Shown in pieces: positions 34,299 through 46,834 of a stretch of 64,000 nucleotides of DNA (within the stretch, counting starts at the first letter, position 1; every line of letters starts with the position of its first letter). Location of the stretch: contig NC_081185.1 in assembly GCF_029867415.1 (NCBI RefSeq), positions 69,511,156 through 69,575,155 on the forward strand. The letters run 5' to 3'. Below the pieces are notes generated by a model, which did not search any database, was not told the DNA's origin, and saw nothing but the letters and a program-made list of their open reading frames with translations. A program made the translations under genes and the position numbers. This stretch comes from Vicia villosa (taxonomy: Eukaryota; Streptophyta; Magnoliopsida; Fabales; Fabaceae).

Positions 34299-37200
34299 AT
34301 GGAACAACTAGAGCAGAATCAAGCCGCCCTTCGTGAAGAAATGACCCAGCTGAAAGGTACTGTTGAAGACCTCAAGGGAGAAATGACCCAAATGCTGAGC
34401 TTCATGAAAGACCTCAAAGATAAGCAAGACAAGGCTAAGGAGGTTCAGGATCAGTATGAGGAGATACCTCAGGATGGCAACCCATTGTTAGGGTATGTTC
34501 GAGGCCATGACCCTCACAAAACCAATGCTCACGCATCTAAAAGGGTCACTACGACCCATGAAGAGGGAGAGGCTTCTCGAGAAGGGTTTATTCCTACTGC
34601 TCAGAAAGAAGGGACGTCTCGCACAATTCGCATTCCTGTCAGTAACCCCCTTAGGGATGAAGACTACTTGGACTTGCAATATGGGGACAATGAGGATACA
34701 AATCAGGTCCCTCAACCCAAGCTGACTCCCCCTAACTCTGGGGATGACTCTAAAGATAGCGGACAAATCAAGGCACTGGAAGAGAGACTGAAGGCTGTAG
34801 AAGGGTATGATGCTTTTGACGTGGATACTTTTGAGATGAGCTTAGTCCCAGATCTAACAATTCCACACAAGTTCAAAGTTCCGAATTTTGAGAAATATAA
34901 GGGACTCACCTGCCCGAGGAATCACCTGCGCATGTATGTGCGAAAAATGGCCGCTTATGCTCATGATCAAAAACTGATGATTCATTTCTTCCAAGATAGT
35001 TTGAGTGGAGCATCGGTCGACTGGTACATGCAGTTAGAAAAGTCTCATATCCGAAGCTGGACCGACCTTGCTAACACATTCCTGAAGCAATATAAGTACA
35101 ATTTGGACATGGCGCCCAATCGGATGCAACTCCAAAATTTGTCACAAAAGAAAGAGGAATCATTCAAAGAGTATGCACAGAGGTGGAGGGAAATGGCTTC
35201 CCGAGTTCAACCTCCCCTGTTGGAAAAAGAGCTGGTGGATATGTTTATGGCTACACTACAAGGGCCATATTACGATAAGATGGTTGGAAGCGTGTCATCA
35301 GGATTTTCAGACTTGGTAGTCATCGGTGAAAGGATTGAGAACGGAATCAAGAATGGGAAGATACAAGGGGCATCATCTGGATCCTATCAGGCGAAGAGGC
35401 CTACCCCCAACTTCACAAAGAAGAAGGAAGGAGAGACTAATATTGTAGGGCATCAGGAGAACAGACCTCCCATGTCACATCCACCACTACAAAACCGGTT
35501 TCAGGAAGGACAAAGGAGATTCGATCCGCTACCTACTTCCAAGAAAGAAATTCTGAAATATTTAATAAATGAATCCTTGGTAGAAGTTAGGCCACTGCCA
35601 CCTCTTCCTCCAGGCAAGATCACACCCAACTACAAACCGAACGAAAGGTTTGAATTCCACGCCAATTCTCCGGACACACCTTGGAGAAATGTTGGGCCTT
35701 CAGGCACATCGTTCAAGATTTGATTGAATCAGGGGCAATTGCCTTTGACAAACCCAATGTGAAGACGAACCCGATGCCACACCATGATGGCGCAGTCAAT
35801 GCAATAGAAATTGTCAATGAGCAAGAGTTGGTTCAACAACGGAACTCCCCCATAGATGCCCTTAAGAGGTATCTTCTTATAAAGGGGTTTGTCCTAGAAC
35901 ACAACGAGGCTTTCAAAGACACTTTGCAAAGACTCACGGATCAAGGATTGATCCGGCTGGAGGAACATCCTGAAGAGGAGTATGTGGCAATGGTGGAGAG
36001 AAACGAACCTTTAATAATACCCGCACAAGGGGCAAGAAAGCCATTAATCATCCCGTGCTCAAGGTCACCAGTGATGATACCTACTCAAGAGCGCACCAAG
36101 ATCATCCCAATCAGAGGACCATACCCTCTAGATAAGATGAAAGCAGTACCATGGGAATATGAGGCCGATACTAATACTGCAGTATAAAACATCGTTGGAC
36201 CTGGGGGCATGACCCATAGTGGGCACATATTCAAAACTGCGCAAGCACAGCCAACGTCTAGTGGAAACTTGACACAATCTGGAGAACAAGCGGTTGTAAG
36301 ACCAAGTGATGGAATTGAACCTAAGGACAAAGAGGCTTCTAATAAGGACGCCGAAGAGTTTCTCGCTCTGATTAAGAAGAGTGATTATAGAGTGGTGGAT
36401 CAGTTGCAACAAACACCATCTAAGATATCGCTCTTATCACTATTGATACACTCTGAGAAACACCGAGATGCTCTAATGAAGATCCTAAACGCTGCCCATG
36501 TAACTAAGGACATCACAGTCAATCAATTTGACGGAATGGTGGCCAATCTAACTGCTGGGGCATGCCTAGGTTTCAGTGACAATGAGCTACCCCTACAAGG
36601 AAAGACACACAACAAAGCCTTGCATATCTCCACGCAATGTGGGAAGGCTCATCTAGCTAGAGTTTTGATCGACACGGGGTCATCTTTAAATGTGATGCCA
36701 AAAGTAACACTTGACAAGATAGCCTTAGAAGGACTGGTAGTCAGACCAAGTCGCCTGGTGGTAAAAGCTTTCGATGGATCACAAAGTCCGGTGTTGGGAG
36801 AAGTGGATCTTCCCGTTGTAATCGGTCCTCATACCTTCTGCATCAATTTCCAAGTGATGGAAATTGAGCCAGCTTATACCTGCCTACTAGGACGCCCTTG
36901 GATCCACGCAGCTGGGGCAGTCACCTCCACCCTCCATCAGAAATTAAAGTTTGTGAATGGGAATTCCATAGTGACTATCAATGGAGAAGAGGACATATTT
37001 GTCAGCAATCTAAACTCATACAGATATATTGAGGCTGGAGACGAAGCATTGGGTACTGCATTTCAAGCTCTAGAAATTGCAACCGCTATCACACTACCAG
37101 TGGAGAAGATAAGAAGGGCGGTGACATCATGGAAGGATCTACAAGACACAGACGTTAAAGGATGGGGCAAGCTACCAGAGGTGTCAGAGAAGAAAGACCG

Positions 37201-37428
37201 CTCAGGGTTAGGATACCAACCCACCAAGGTCACAAGCATTAAGAAAGAGGGACGACCATTTCCCCCAATAATGCAAACTTTTGTGACTGGCGGGTACGAA
37301 CATGTGGCTATGGTGTCCAACCAGGATTCTCGAGAAGGGACGTCCAATTTCATTCGAGAAATCAGGCCAGGAGAACAGCTTCAAAATTGGACAAGCCTGG
37401 AGATACCGAAGATAGTTTTCATTTCAAA
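34299..37428 (+). pseudogene. D gag-protease (one frameshift, one stop)
   Basis: The gag start is taken at ATG 34299 (MEQLEQNQAA), beginning a coiled coil. Capsid sequence is seen at 34830-35330 (PDLTIPHKFKVPNFEKYKG, FQDSLSGASVDWYMQLE). At about 35672 one base is missing in the HANSP...CWAFRH region, throwing gag out of frame. The right frame resumes with EKCWAFRHIVQDLIESGAI, and a TAA at 36185-36187 stops it again. The protease follows (VLIDTGSSLNVMPK, about 36664-36705, intact D-T-G-S). The last codon is split by the intron donor at 37429. Two small lesions in an otherwise clean sequence. Confidence 0.85.
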
Positions 37429-37705
37429 GTAATTTGCTTTTGTGTGTTTTATTTCCCTTTTTAATAAAGAAAAACAATAACGCTCATGCCTCGCCCGAAG
37501 CATAGAGCTAGTTTGTAAGGGCCCCATTTACTTTCAAGTTCGAAGTTTATTAATAAAATTGTCTTTGCATTTTGGTATTGAAAACATTGTCTTTTCTCGC
37601 ATTTATTCCTTTTTCATTTCTGAAAATGACAAATAAATTTCTTGCACAAACAAAGCACGTTCACATCTGCATACTAAAAGAAAACAAAACATAAAACATG
37701 TGCAG
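37429..37705 (+). other. Ogre intron between protease and pol
   Basis: The donor AAA/GTAATT (GT at 37429) and acceptor ATGTGCAG (AG at 37704-37705) bound 277 AT-rich bases with stops in all frames. Exon 1 ends with two bases of a codon and exon 2 starts with the third, so splicing puts protease and pol in one frame. Ogre elements are known to splice here. Confidence 0.75.
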
Positions 37706-40700
37706 ATCACCTTCTGACACCACCGATAATAATACTGCTGAGACTCTATACAAACTCGAGGCTCTCGCTAATCAGGCTGAAGAAGGGGATGAGGAAGACG
37801 ATGAACTTCCGGAAGAGTTGTCAAGGTTAGTGGATAAGGAATCCAAGAGCATGCTCCCTCCACAAGAGGCCATTGAAATCATAAACTTGGGAACGGATGA
37901 AGAACCCAAGAACATTAAGATTGGGGCAACGCTAGGCAAGGACGTAAAAGCAACGCTAATCAAGCTCCTCCACGAGTATGCAGAGATTTTTGCTTGGTCA
38001 TACCGTGACATGCCGGGGTTGGATACAGACATCGTGGTACACAGGTTACCTCTCAAAGAAGGATGTGCGCCGGTCATGCAAAAGCGCAGAAGGGTTCGAC
38101 CAGATATGGATAGTAAGATTAGGGAAGAGGTGCTCAAACAGTTCGATGCCGGGTTTCTTGCTGTAGTTGACTACCCACCATGGATTGCAAACATAGTGCC
38201 AGTTCCTAAGAAAGACGGGAAGGTGCGCATGTGTGTAGACTACAGAGATCTAAATAAAGCAAGTCCAAAAGATGATTTCCCACTACCACATATAGATATC
38301 TTAGTGGATAATACAGCACAAGCTTCGGTGTTCTCCTTTATGGATGGGTTCTCCGGATATAACCAAATCAAGATGGCCCCTGAGGATATGGAAAAGACCA
38401 CCTTCATGACATCTTGGGGCACTTTCTGCTACAAAGTGATGCCTTTTGGATTGAGAAATGCAGGGGCAACATATCAAAGAGCCATGGTCACACTATTCCA
38501 TGATATGATTCACAAAGAGGTCGAAGTATATGTAGATGATATGATTGCCAAATCTGGCACAGAAGAAGAGCATATTACAAATCTACATAAGTTGTTCGAG
38601 CGCTTAAAGAAGTACAAGCTAAGGTTAAATCCGAACAAGTGTACGTTTGGTGTAAGGTCGGGAAAGCTGTTGGGATTCATTGTAAGCCAACGAGGTATAG
38701 AGGTTGATCCTGATAAAGTAAAAGCCATACAAGCGATGCCCGTTCCAAAAACAGAAAAAGAGGTGCGAGGTTTCCTGGGCCGATTGAATTACATCTCAAG
38801 GTTCATTTCACATCTAACAGCTACATGCGAGCCTATATTCAAACTACTCAGGAAGGATCAACCTATCAAGTGGAACGACGATTGTCAAGTAGCCTTCGAA
38901 ACTATAAAGAGCTACTTACAAGAACCACCGATACTTTTACCTCCCGTACCCGGAAGACCGCTGATCATGTACCTCACAGTACTTGAAAGATCTATGGGGT
39001 GTGTACTGGGGCAACAAGATGAAACAGGCAGGAAAGAACACGCTATCTACTACCTCAGTAAGAAATTCACGGATTGCGAATCTCGGTATTCACCATTGGA
39101 AAAGACATGTTGTGCCCTAGCATGGGCCTCCAAACGTCTAAGGCAATATATGCTGAATCATTCCACATGGCTAATATCGAGAATGGATCCTTTAAAATAC
39201 GTGTTCGAAAAACAGGCACTCACGGGTAGAATTGCAAGGTGGCAAATGTTGTTGTCCGAATACGACATACAGTATGTAACTCAAAAAGCAATAAAAGGGA
39301 GTGTATTGGCAAAACATCTTGCTCACCAACCCCTCGAGGAATACCAATCTATGAAGTTCGACTTCCCCGATGAGGATATTATGCTAGTAAGAGACTATGA
39401 AATACCAGGACCCGACGAGGGACCCGAACCGGGTTTGGTATGGAAACTCATGTTCGACGGTGCCTCAAATGCACTAGGACATGGCATAGGGGCAGTATTG
39501 ACATCTCCCGATGACCGGAACTTACCCTTCACTGCAAGACTATGTTTCGACTGCACCAACAACATTGCAGAATACGGAGCATGCATATTGGGGTTAGAAG
39601 TTGCAATCGACCTAAGGATCAAACTCCTTGATGTATACGGAGACTCAGCATTGGTAATTCATCAAGTCAACAAAGAATGGGACACTCGAGATGCAAAACT
39701 AATCCCATACCGAGACCTTATACTGGAGTTGACGGCTGAATTTGATACTATCACTTTTACTCATATCCCGAGGGAAGAAAATCAAATAGCCGACGCGCTA
39801 GCAACGCTCTCCTCTATGTTCAAGGTGACCTGGCCAAACCATGAACCACGGATAACTGTTAGACACTTCGACGAACCTGCCTATTGCCTTGCGATTGAGG
39901 AGCAGTCTGACAACAAACCATGGTACCACGACATTAAAAAGTACCTGGAAAAACAAGAATACCCGGAGAATGCCTCAACAATTGATAAAAAGACACTGAG
40001 GAGACTTGCATCCAAGTTCTTCTTAAGCGGAAGCATCCTATACAAAAGGAACTATGATTCAGTGTTGTTGAGGTGTGTAGATAAAAACGAGGCCAAGGAG
40101 ATTATCAGGGAGGTACATGAAGGAACCTTCGGAACTCACGCAAACGGACATTCAATGGCTAGAAAAATACAGCGAGCAGGGTATTCCTGGTTAACAATGG
40201 AGGCCGACTGTTTCCAATATGCAAGGACCTGTCACAAGTGCCAGATCTACGCTGACAAGGTGCACGTACCACCAAACACGTTGAACGTTCTGAGTTCACC
40301 ATGGCCATTTGCAATGTGGGGAATCGACATGATAGGGATGATAGAACCTAAAGCTTCGAATGGACACCGATTTATATTGGTTGCCATAGACTATTTCACC
40401 AAATGGGTCGAAGCTGCCTCTTACACCAACGTGACGAGACAAGTAGTCACTCGGTTTATCAAACATAATATCATATGTCGGTATGGGGTTCCAAGCAGGA
40501 TTATCACCGATAATGGGTCGAATATGAACAACAACATGATGAGGGAGCTGTGCGAGGAGTTCAAGATCGAACACCACAATTCTTCACCATACAGGCCTAA
40601 TATGAATGGCGCTGTCGAAGCTGCGAATAAGAATATCAAAAAGATAATACAAAAGATGGTGAAAACGTACAAGGATTGGCACGAAATGCTCCCATTCGCC

Positions 40701-41168
40701 TTACACGGTTACAGAACCTCGGTGCGTACATCTACAGGGGCAACCCCCTTCTCCCTAGTCTACGGTATGGAAGTTGTCCTCCCAATCGAAGTGGAGATCC
40801 CGTCACTAAGAGTCATAGCTGACACAAAGTTAGAAGAATCGGAATGGGTAAAAACTCGTTTTGATCAGCTTAATCTCATTGAAGAAAAGCGACTGACAGC
40901 TTTGTGTCATGGACAACTCTATCAGAAGAGGATGAAAAAAGCGTTCGATAAGAAGGTCCGACCTCGAACCTACAAAGAAGGTGACATTGTCCTCAAGAAG
41001 ATATTGTTACCTCGACTCGACGCCCGTGGAAAATGGACACCTAACTACGAAGGTCCATATATTGTAAAAACGGTGTTCTCAGGAGGGGCATTAGTCCTCA
41101 CTACAATGGATGGGGATGAGCTACCGCACCCAATCAACTCAGACGCGGTCAAGAAGTACTATGCCTAG
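37706..41168 (+). CDS. D pol: reverse transcriptase, two RNases H, integrase
   Basis: The open frame runs from 37698, but the spliced exon begins at 37706. Numbering from ATG 37698: RT with RMCVDYRDLNKASPKD, FSFMDGFSGYNQIKM, MPFGLRNAGATYQR and YVDD at about 278-281. The first RNase H (about 400-540) has lost its acidic residues (LTVLERSMG, WLISRMDPLKY), as expected in Tat elements. The archaeal-type RNase H (about 580-715) keeps FDGAS, NNIAEYGA, YGDSALV and ADALATL. The integrase has the HHCC finger (HEGTFGTHANG, CHKCQ) and D-D-E at about 877, 937 and 973 (GIDMIG, ITDNGS, GAVEAANK). All frames are intact to the stop at 41168. Confidence 0.93.
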
Positions 41169-41834
41169 CAAAAGCAGGATTACCGGACATAAGCCGACGG
41201 CAAATTACGAAGGATAAGGGGTCGTGCAATCATCTACTTCTGAAGTCGAAGGATTATTGGGGCCCTCGATAACAAAAAAGAGCAACGGCAGTATTAATAT
41301 CATTTCTATTTGTCATTTTCTTTCTTCGCATTTCTGTACACTCGCCAATTCAAGGCAATATCAATAAAATTTCCTTTTTTTTGCATACTACGCTTCATTT
41401 CTAATTTCACTACCATTTGCAAAGGATAATTTATTTTTATAAACTTTAACATGGATTTAACATGAGAAACTTGCAAACTTGCAACACAAAAACAAAAAGA
41501 CAAAATCTCCGGAAGGCTACACACACCTGGCACTGGTGTTACCCCAGGTTGATCCTTTCACAAAAAAAAGGGGTCGGCAAGTCATTCGAATACGAACTGA
41601 GCCAGAGTTCACAGACAATTCAAAAGAGGTCAAACAAAGGCAATGGGTGATAAGGAGATGAGTGATAAGGAGATAAGGTGTCGGGGTTATCATACATACA
41701 TCATTGCATACGTTCATCAGTATACATACAACATATGCATGTGTAAGCATTCACACATACGCATTATACAAACAACAGGGGCATGTGCATAACGCATAAG
41801 CATGATGCATACACATTTACAAAACAAAATTCTA
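41169..41834 (+). other. D 3' untranslated region, unique part
   Basis: No gene. The short frames here are not supported. It leads into the hairpin array. Confidence 0.6.
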
Positions 41835-42270
41835 CATAGGTAAATTTCGCGATAACACTCGCGGATAACCCTATTGGTGGTACAGGTAAATTCTGCGATA
41901 ACACTTGCAGATAACCCTGGCGACATAGGTAAATTTCGCAATAACGCACGCGAATAACCCTATTGGTGGTACAGGTAAATTCTGCGATAACACTCGCAGA
42001 TAACCCTGGTGACATAGGTAAATTTCGCGACAACACTCGCGAATAACCCTATTGGTGGTACAGGTAAATTCTGCGGTAACACTCGCAGATAACCCTGGTG
42101 ACACAGGTAAATTCTGCGATAATATTCGCAGATAACCCTGTCGGTGCAGGTGAACTTGCTAGAATTATAGCAAGCAATCCTATTGGGGTCCACAAACTAC
42201 GGAAACTAACTAGAACTATAGTAAGTGGGGGTTCACAAACCGCGGAGGCTTGCTGACCATAGCAAGCCAA
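41835..42270 (+). repeat. Tandem hairpin array before the D 3' LTR
   Basis: Units of about 44 bp, alternating as about 89-bp pairs. TTCGCGA-n-TCGCG(A) stems (41848-41863) alternate with CTGCGA/T(C/T)GCAG stems (41893-41910). Last units are CTTGCTA-GAAT-TAGCAAG-like (about 42150) and GGCTTGCT/AGCAAGCC (about 42245). Pairing is kept while sequence changes. Confidence 0.8.
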
Positions 42271-42440
42271 TTACACAACCAACAAAAAGTCCTCGCTATG
42301 TAAGACTCAGGCCTTAGCAGGACATTTCACTTCACTCATACTCAAACTCAAGGCAAATTTAAGGGTCTTCCAGTATTTAATAACTCTTCGATCTGAACGA
42401 CGCGAGGCCCATACACTCTTGTCATTCGATCCAAGGTAAT

Positions 42441-42454
42441 TAAATAGGGGCAGC
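42441..42454 (+). promoter_or_regulatory. D polypurine tract
   Basis: TAAATAGGGGCAGC directly before the 3' LTR. Confidence 0.8.
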
Positions 42455-45310
42455 TGTCATACCCCAAAATTTACCTTCCACGCTTCTCTCATAACAAGGT
42501 TTAAGAACAAACTCCAAAACCTTGCTCACTCAAATGATCCAGTCAACTGATTCAAACTTAAAGGTCAACTAATATCAAAGCATGATCCAAACCATAATCA
42601 TTGGGCAAACATCAAGTATAGGGTGCATAATCATCATTTTATCAAGAATTGATCATGATTCCATTAATAGAAACTCAGAGATGAACAAATGCAAAAAGGT
42701 TCAAATTAGGGTTTCTTAGGAGAAAGTCAACCCAACTTTGACTGGGCATAACTTTCACATGGAACATCAAAAATTCCCCACTCAAAGCCTATTTTGAAGG
42801 AAATTGGATTCTCTACAACTTTGTGCTCACAAGCCAGGGCTAGAAATGCTTCATTTAAGAGATACAAAGCAAAAGATTACAGGTCATTTTCAGGCATCCT
42901 TCAAAAGCAGTTTTTTGTCAGAGAAGGTATGATCAAGATAAAAGCTTCAAATGAGAAATATGTTCCAAAGTGGCTTGTAGAGGACCTCTTGAGGTTTCCA
43001 AAAAGTATTAGAACACCCTCATAGCTTAAAAAATGAAGGAGATATGCTTGATCAAAGTCAGGTGATTTTTGGAGGTAAAATGTGAAAAAAGGAGGGTTCA
43101 AATTAAAGAATTTTGCTAATGGGCCTATGTTTTTATGGTACAAACTTGATCCACAAGCCATTAGCTTGTCCAAAACAAAAGGGCACGAAATTTATCATAT
43201 TAATTGATTTAATATTTTTTTTATTTCATTTTTATGATTTAATTAAGTATAAAATCAAATATTATGATAAAATATTCATAAAGGCCAATTTCAATCACAA
43301 TTAATGACCAAATACAATAACATTTTCGTGCATAATTAAATAAGGAAAAATTGATATGAAATAGGCTAGATATGGTAACTTATGAATCAAGAATAAATCA
43401 AATTTCCAAGATTGGCAAAAGAAATTTTTTGGATCCATGGGCCTTCAATTCGTGACCTAATGGAAGGCTATAAGTAAGTGAAGCTATGCACATGAATAGG
43501 GGTTGGAAAATCTGGGCAGAGCAAAGGTATTCGATAACAAAATTTCCTCACAAAGCTCAAACTCGGTTTCAAGGATTCAGGGCGTTTCAATCCAATTTGA
43601 AGGTTGCAAAAGTTTCTTTGGAGGATTTAGAACGTGTCTGGATACTCGCACGACTTCAACACCCCCAGAAATTTCTCCATTTAACTCAGGTAGGTCATTC
43701 CAAAAACTCACTCGATCTGAATGATTCATGCACTTACATTGAAATTTGAATGCATATTTGAGTTTGCCTTGTTGTTCTGATCATTGCTGAATTAATTGTT
43801 TGGAGTTTGTTTGTTTTAATCGTGTTCTGCCATTAGAGTTTGTTTTGAGTTTTAGGGTTTCAAATTGGGGGTTTTAATTAGGGATAAAATTGGAGTAAAT
43901 TAACCACAGGGTTGGGTTCGCGTGTCCATACGAGTAAGATAGATAGGTCGCGAAGGGTTTATAAGCGAGCATGTCGTATTCGCTATTTTCCTAGTCGGGT
44001 AGCCATGAACGGATTCTGTAGCTAAATCGTAGCGAAATCTGCAGAGATTTACCAGTCTGGGGGTGGAAGACGATAACGTGTCTTGGCCTGGTTGGCTAGT
44101 TTGAATTTGCGCGCGTGTTTTAGTGCTTTGCAGGGTTGTTATGTTTCATTCGTTGAACGCGTCTTACAAACATATTGTTAGCGCAGCTGAGTTGGTTAAA
44201 AGTGACGCTTGGGAGTGGAGGGTCACAGGTTCGAACCCTCCCTCCAACATATTATTTTTCTAAAAATTTCCTACATGATCCTGTGCGCTCCTCATCATAG
44301 CTCTCACCGTACACCCTCTTAATCTGACCATACAATCCCATTAACTTCAGATCTAACGCCCCTGGTTGAGTCCCTATAACATGAGCCTCCTAAAATATCA
44401 CACTTAATCAAATCCCTAATAAAAACTTAATAAATTTTGATTATTGTATTATTTTTAATTAAAACATTTATTTTTATATATATTAATTGTGTTATAATTA
44501 TTTTTTAATAAAATCAATGCATGACATTTATATTAAAAATTTTTAATTTGTTATTCGCGCCGATCAAATCAATTGATCGCTGTGGTTAACAATAATTTTA
44601 ATTAAAATACTGTTAAATTAAGATAAAATCAAACTATATTCGATTAAATGGCTACAATCATCTTATTGATTGTGGTGATTAATCCTGCCTCGTTCTATAA
44701 TTAATCTGTTATTATTTGTGACCGTATTAACCGGTTATGAGAGGTAACAGTATAAAATAAAATTCATAAAATAATAAAATACAATAAGTCATTATTAGTG
44801 ATAATCGAATCAATCGGTTTGAATTGGTAATGATGCAAACCCTTAATCTTGTAACTATGGTGATCAAACCTATTGATCATTGCGGTTAATTGTGCCAAAT
44901 CAGGGTTGTACGCCCAAACCCTAAAATAATTCTAAAATCCATTCAAAAAGCCTCTAAAAAACACATCTCTAATCAAATTCAATTCTAATGGCGTACAACC
45001 TTCCCCGAACTACGTAGACTCTGATCCTCCCTAAGGAGGTACGTAGGCACTTGGCAACAAGGCGAGCCCCCCTCTTCAAAATCTTAATCATCTCATTAAA
45101 ATTCTGTTTGCCACATTTCTTTACAAACCCTGCCATGCAACCCTAATCTTTGATATATTAGCCTTTAGGAAAGGGCTGAGGGTGCCTAACACCTTCCTTC
45201 AGCCTGATTATAATAACTTACCCTCAATCTCTTATCTGCGTAGGGTTTCCTATTCGCCCTTCAGAATAGGTGGCGACTCGAAAGCTGAAATTTTTAAGCA
45301 GGTTGCTACA
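42455..45310 (+). repeat. D 3' LTR (2856 bp)
   Basis: About 15 substitutions and two single-base deletions relative to 28147-31004. One substitution turns the weak hairpin CGATT/GATCG of the 5' copy into the perfect CGATC/GATCG. Followed by target copy GCAAA. Confidence 0.93.
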
Positions 45311-45315
45311 GCAAA

Positions 45316-45706
45316 CGGTTTCTAAAACAATCAAAAGCATGAAAAACCAAAAACGGAAGGAAACACAAACTTACGAGTTTGGGGAAAATGGCAACCCCTC
45401 ATATTTATAAGCAATTGAGAACATCACGTGCGCCGCACGTGAGCTCTGGGAAACTGTATGGCCATCATTAACCATAGCAGCCTACCAGTAGGGTAGCCAT
45501 CATTTCACATTAAATGCGACACGTCCCCCAACTAACAACTTTGAAGCGACACGCCTCCTAACTCCCGGCCTGACCCTTCCTCTCCCCGGAAGCTCAGGAA
45601 CGATCCCCCTCGAAAATGTTAGGCACGTATCCCCAGGAGGCCTCCTCGGATCAACGCCGTCTAAGTCGTCGCTCCCGCGAGCAGAAGCAACGACTTGGGG
45701 GACTCC
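45316..45706 (+). other. A sequence between D and the A 3' LTR
   Basis: No coding sequence. It contains the candidate antisense promoter described separately and ends with GACTTGGGGGACTCC, the likely polypurine region of A. Confidence 0.6.
45402..45441 (-). promoter_or_regulatory. Candidate antisense promoter of A (TATA box and paired G-boxes)
   Basis: On the minus strand TATAAATA occupies 45409-45402, with two CACGTG G-boxes at 45425-45430 and 45436-45441 in a near-palindrome just upstream. Without D, it would lie about 510 bp before the start of the antisense ORF at 27730. It is thus well placed to drive that ORF (inference). Confidence 0.4.
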
Positions 45707-46117
45707 TGTTCTGGACCGGCCCAATCACTCTTATTGGGCCAATCCAGCCTTCGGCCAAAGGCACCCTTGACATGCGCATGACAGCCTCCCCCGGTCCGCT
45801 CCGGGCAAATGCCAGACATAACCGAGCACGAGAGAGCCTCGTGCTCGGTAGCAGCCAGCTCATGCGTTGTCTAGATTCGCGCCTTGCAAAGCCGAGCCAA
45901 TTTCTCTTGGGACTACCCCATAAATAGCCCTCTAACCTCAAAGGGCAAGGTAATCTTTTTCTTACCCCCAAAATCTCTCACATTGTTGTACCTTGTGGAT
46001 CACATTCTTACTTTGGCATCGGAGTGCTTTGCAGGTACAACCCTTTTTTTCCTTCTCAACCGTTCCGGATTTGAAACCTTCTTTGTTGCTGGCCATCTGA
46101 TCTGCTCGGTAAGATCA
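45707..46117 (+). repeat. A 3' LTR
   Basis: 411 bp, TGTTCTGGACC...GGTAAGATCA, followed by target copy AATAC. About 26 differences from the 5' LTR. Confidence 0.92.
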
Positions 46118-46539
46118 AATACATAAGTAACTCATATTTCGAAAATATTACCTCAATAACCATTAAAATAGTTTACCGCAATTAACCGATTTTTTTAAAA
46201 AGTAGGTGGCGCCATATAGAATGGCGACTACGTGAAAAATACCTCTAAACATGGTTGACGATTTCTCAATGCATCCCATAGATCTTTTGGACACCGCGCA
46301 AAATTTCATTTATGCCCCCAGCTTCCGTAGATGTATATTCGGAAACACCCTTTTTAAAAAAAAATTTCGTTGGTATCAATTAAAAAATTAAATATATTTT
46401 GGTAAAAGATTTTAATATATATAGGAGTAGAATGTAATATATAAGCATATATCAAATATTCGTTGAGGAATTCATATTATTTAGACTATGATTTTTTAAA
46501 TTTTAAAGGAATATAATATATTTATGCGCTAAATATAAA
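46118..46539. other. Non-coding flank between A and T
   Basis: AT-rich. A short stretch with GTAGGTGGCGCCATATAG and TGTATATTCGGAAACACC may be remnants of other transposons. No gene seen. Confidence 0.4.
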
Positions 46540-46834
46540 AGTAATGCTATTCTTACACCCAACACTTACACCAATACTTACACCAAACATTGTTCACCGT
46601 ATTTATACGTGAACAGTGTTTTTTAAAATAAAATAAAAAAATTTATTTTTAATTTCAAAATTAAGGACGACACTGTTCATATACGGACGTGCATTAACCA
46701 ACTTCATTACTGCATTAACCAAGTCTTTACACGGCATTAACCAAGTTTGATGACTGCTAAAAAATATTTTTAATACCTGGATATTGTATTAACCAACTTC
46801 ATTATTGCATTAACCAAGTTTTTACATTGCATTA

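Larger units (their letters stand above)
28147..45310 (+). mobile_element. D: nearly intact Ogre retrotransposon (17,164 bp)
   Basis: LTRs of 2858 and 2856 bp, with GCAAA on both sides (28142-28146 and 45311-45315). Order: LTR, primer site, structured leader, ORF1, gag-pro, intron, RT-RNase H-archaeal RNase H-integrase, hairpin array, polypurine tract, LTR. This is the defining Ogre layout. I count about 15 substitutions and two single-base indels between the LTRs (about 0.6%), so it is recent. One frameshift and one stop in gag-pro make this copy defective. Confidence 0.95.
3589..46117 (+). mobile_element. A: Tat/Retand-like Ty3/gypsy retrotransposon, host of three nested insertions
   Basis: Two 411-bp direct LTRs (3589-3999 and 45707-46117) are flanked by an identical AATAC (3584-3588 and 46118-46122), so everything between them is one insertion plus later nested ones. 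Without B, C and D the element is about 11 kb. Order: LTR, primer site TGGCGCCGTCTGTGGGAA, gag, protease, RT, RNase H, second (archaeal-type) RNase H, integrase, antisense ORF, LTR. This order and primer site fit the Tat lineage, and the antisense ORF suggests Retand-like. I count about 26 differences between the LTRs (about 6.3%). The genes carry several stops and frameshifts, so it is dead. Confidence 0.85.
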
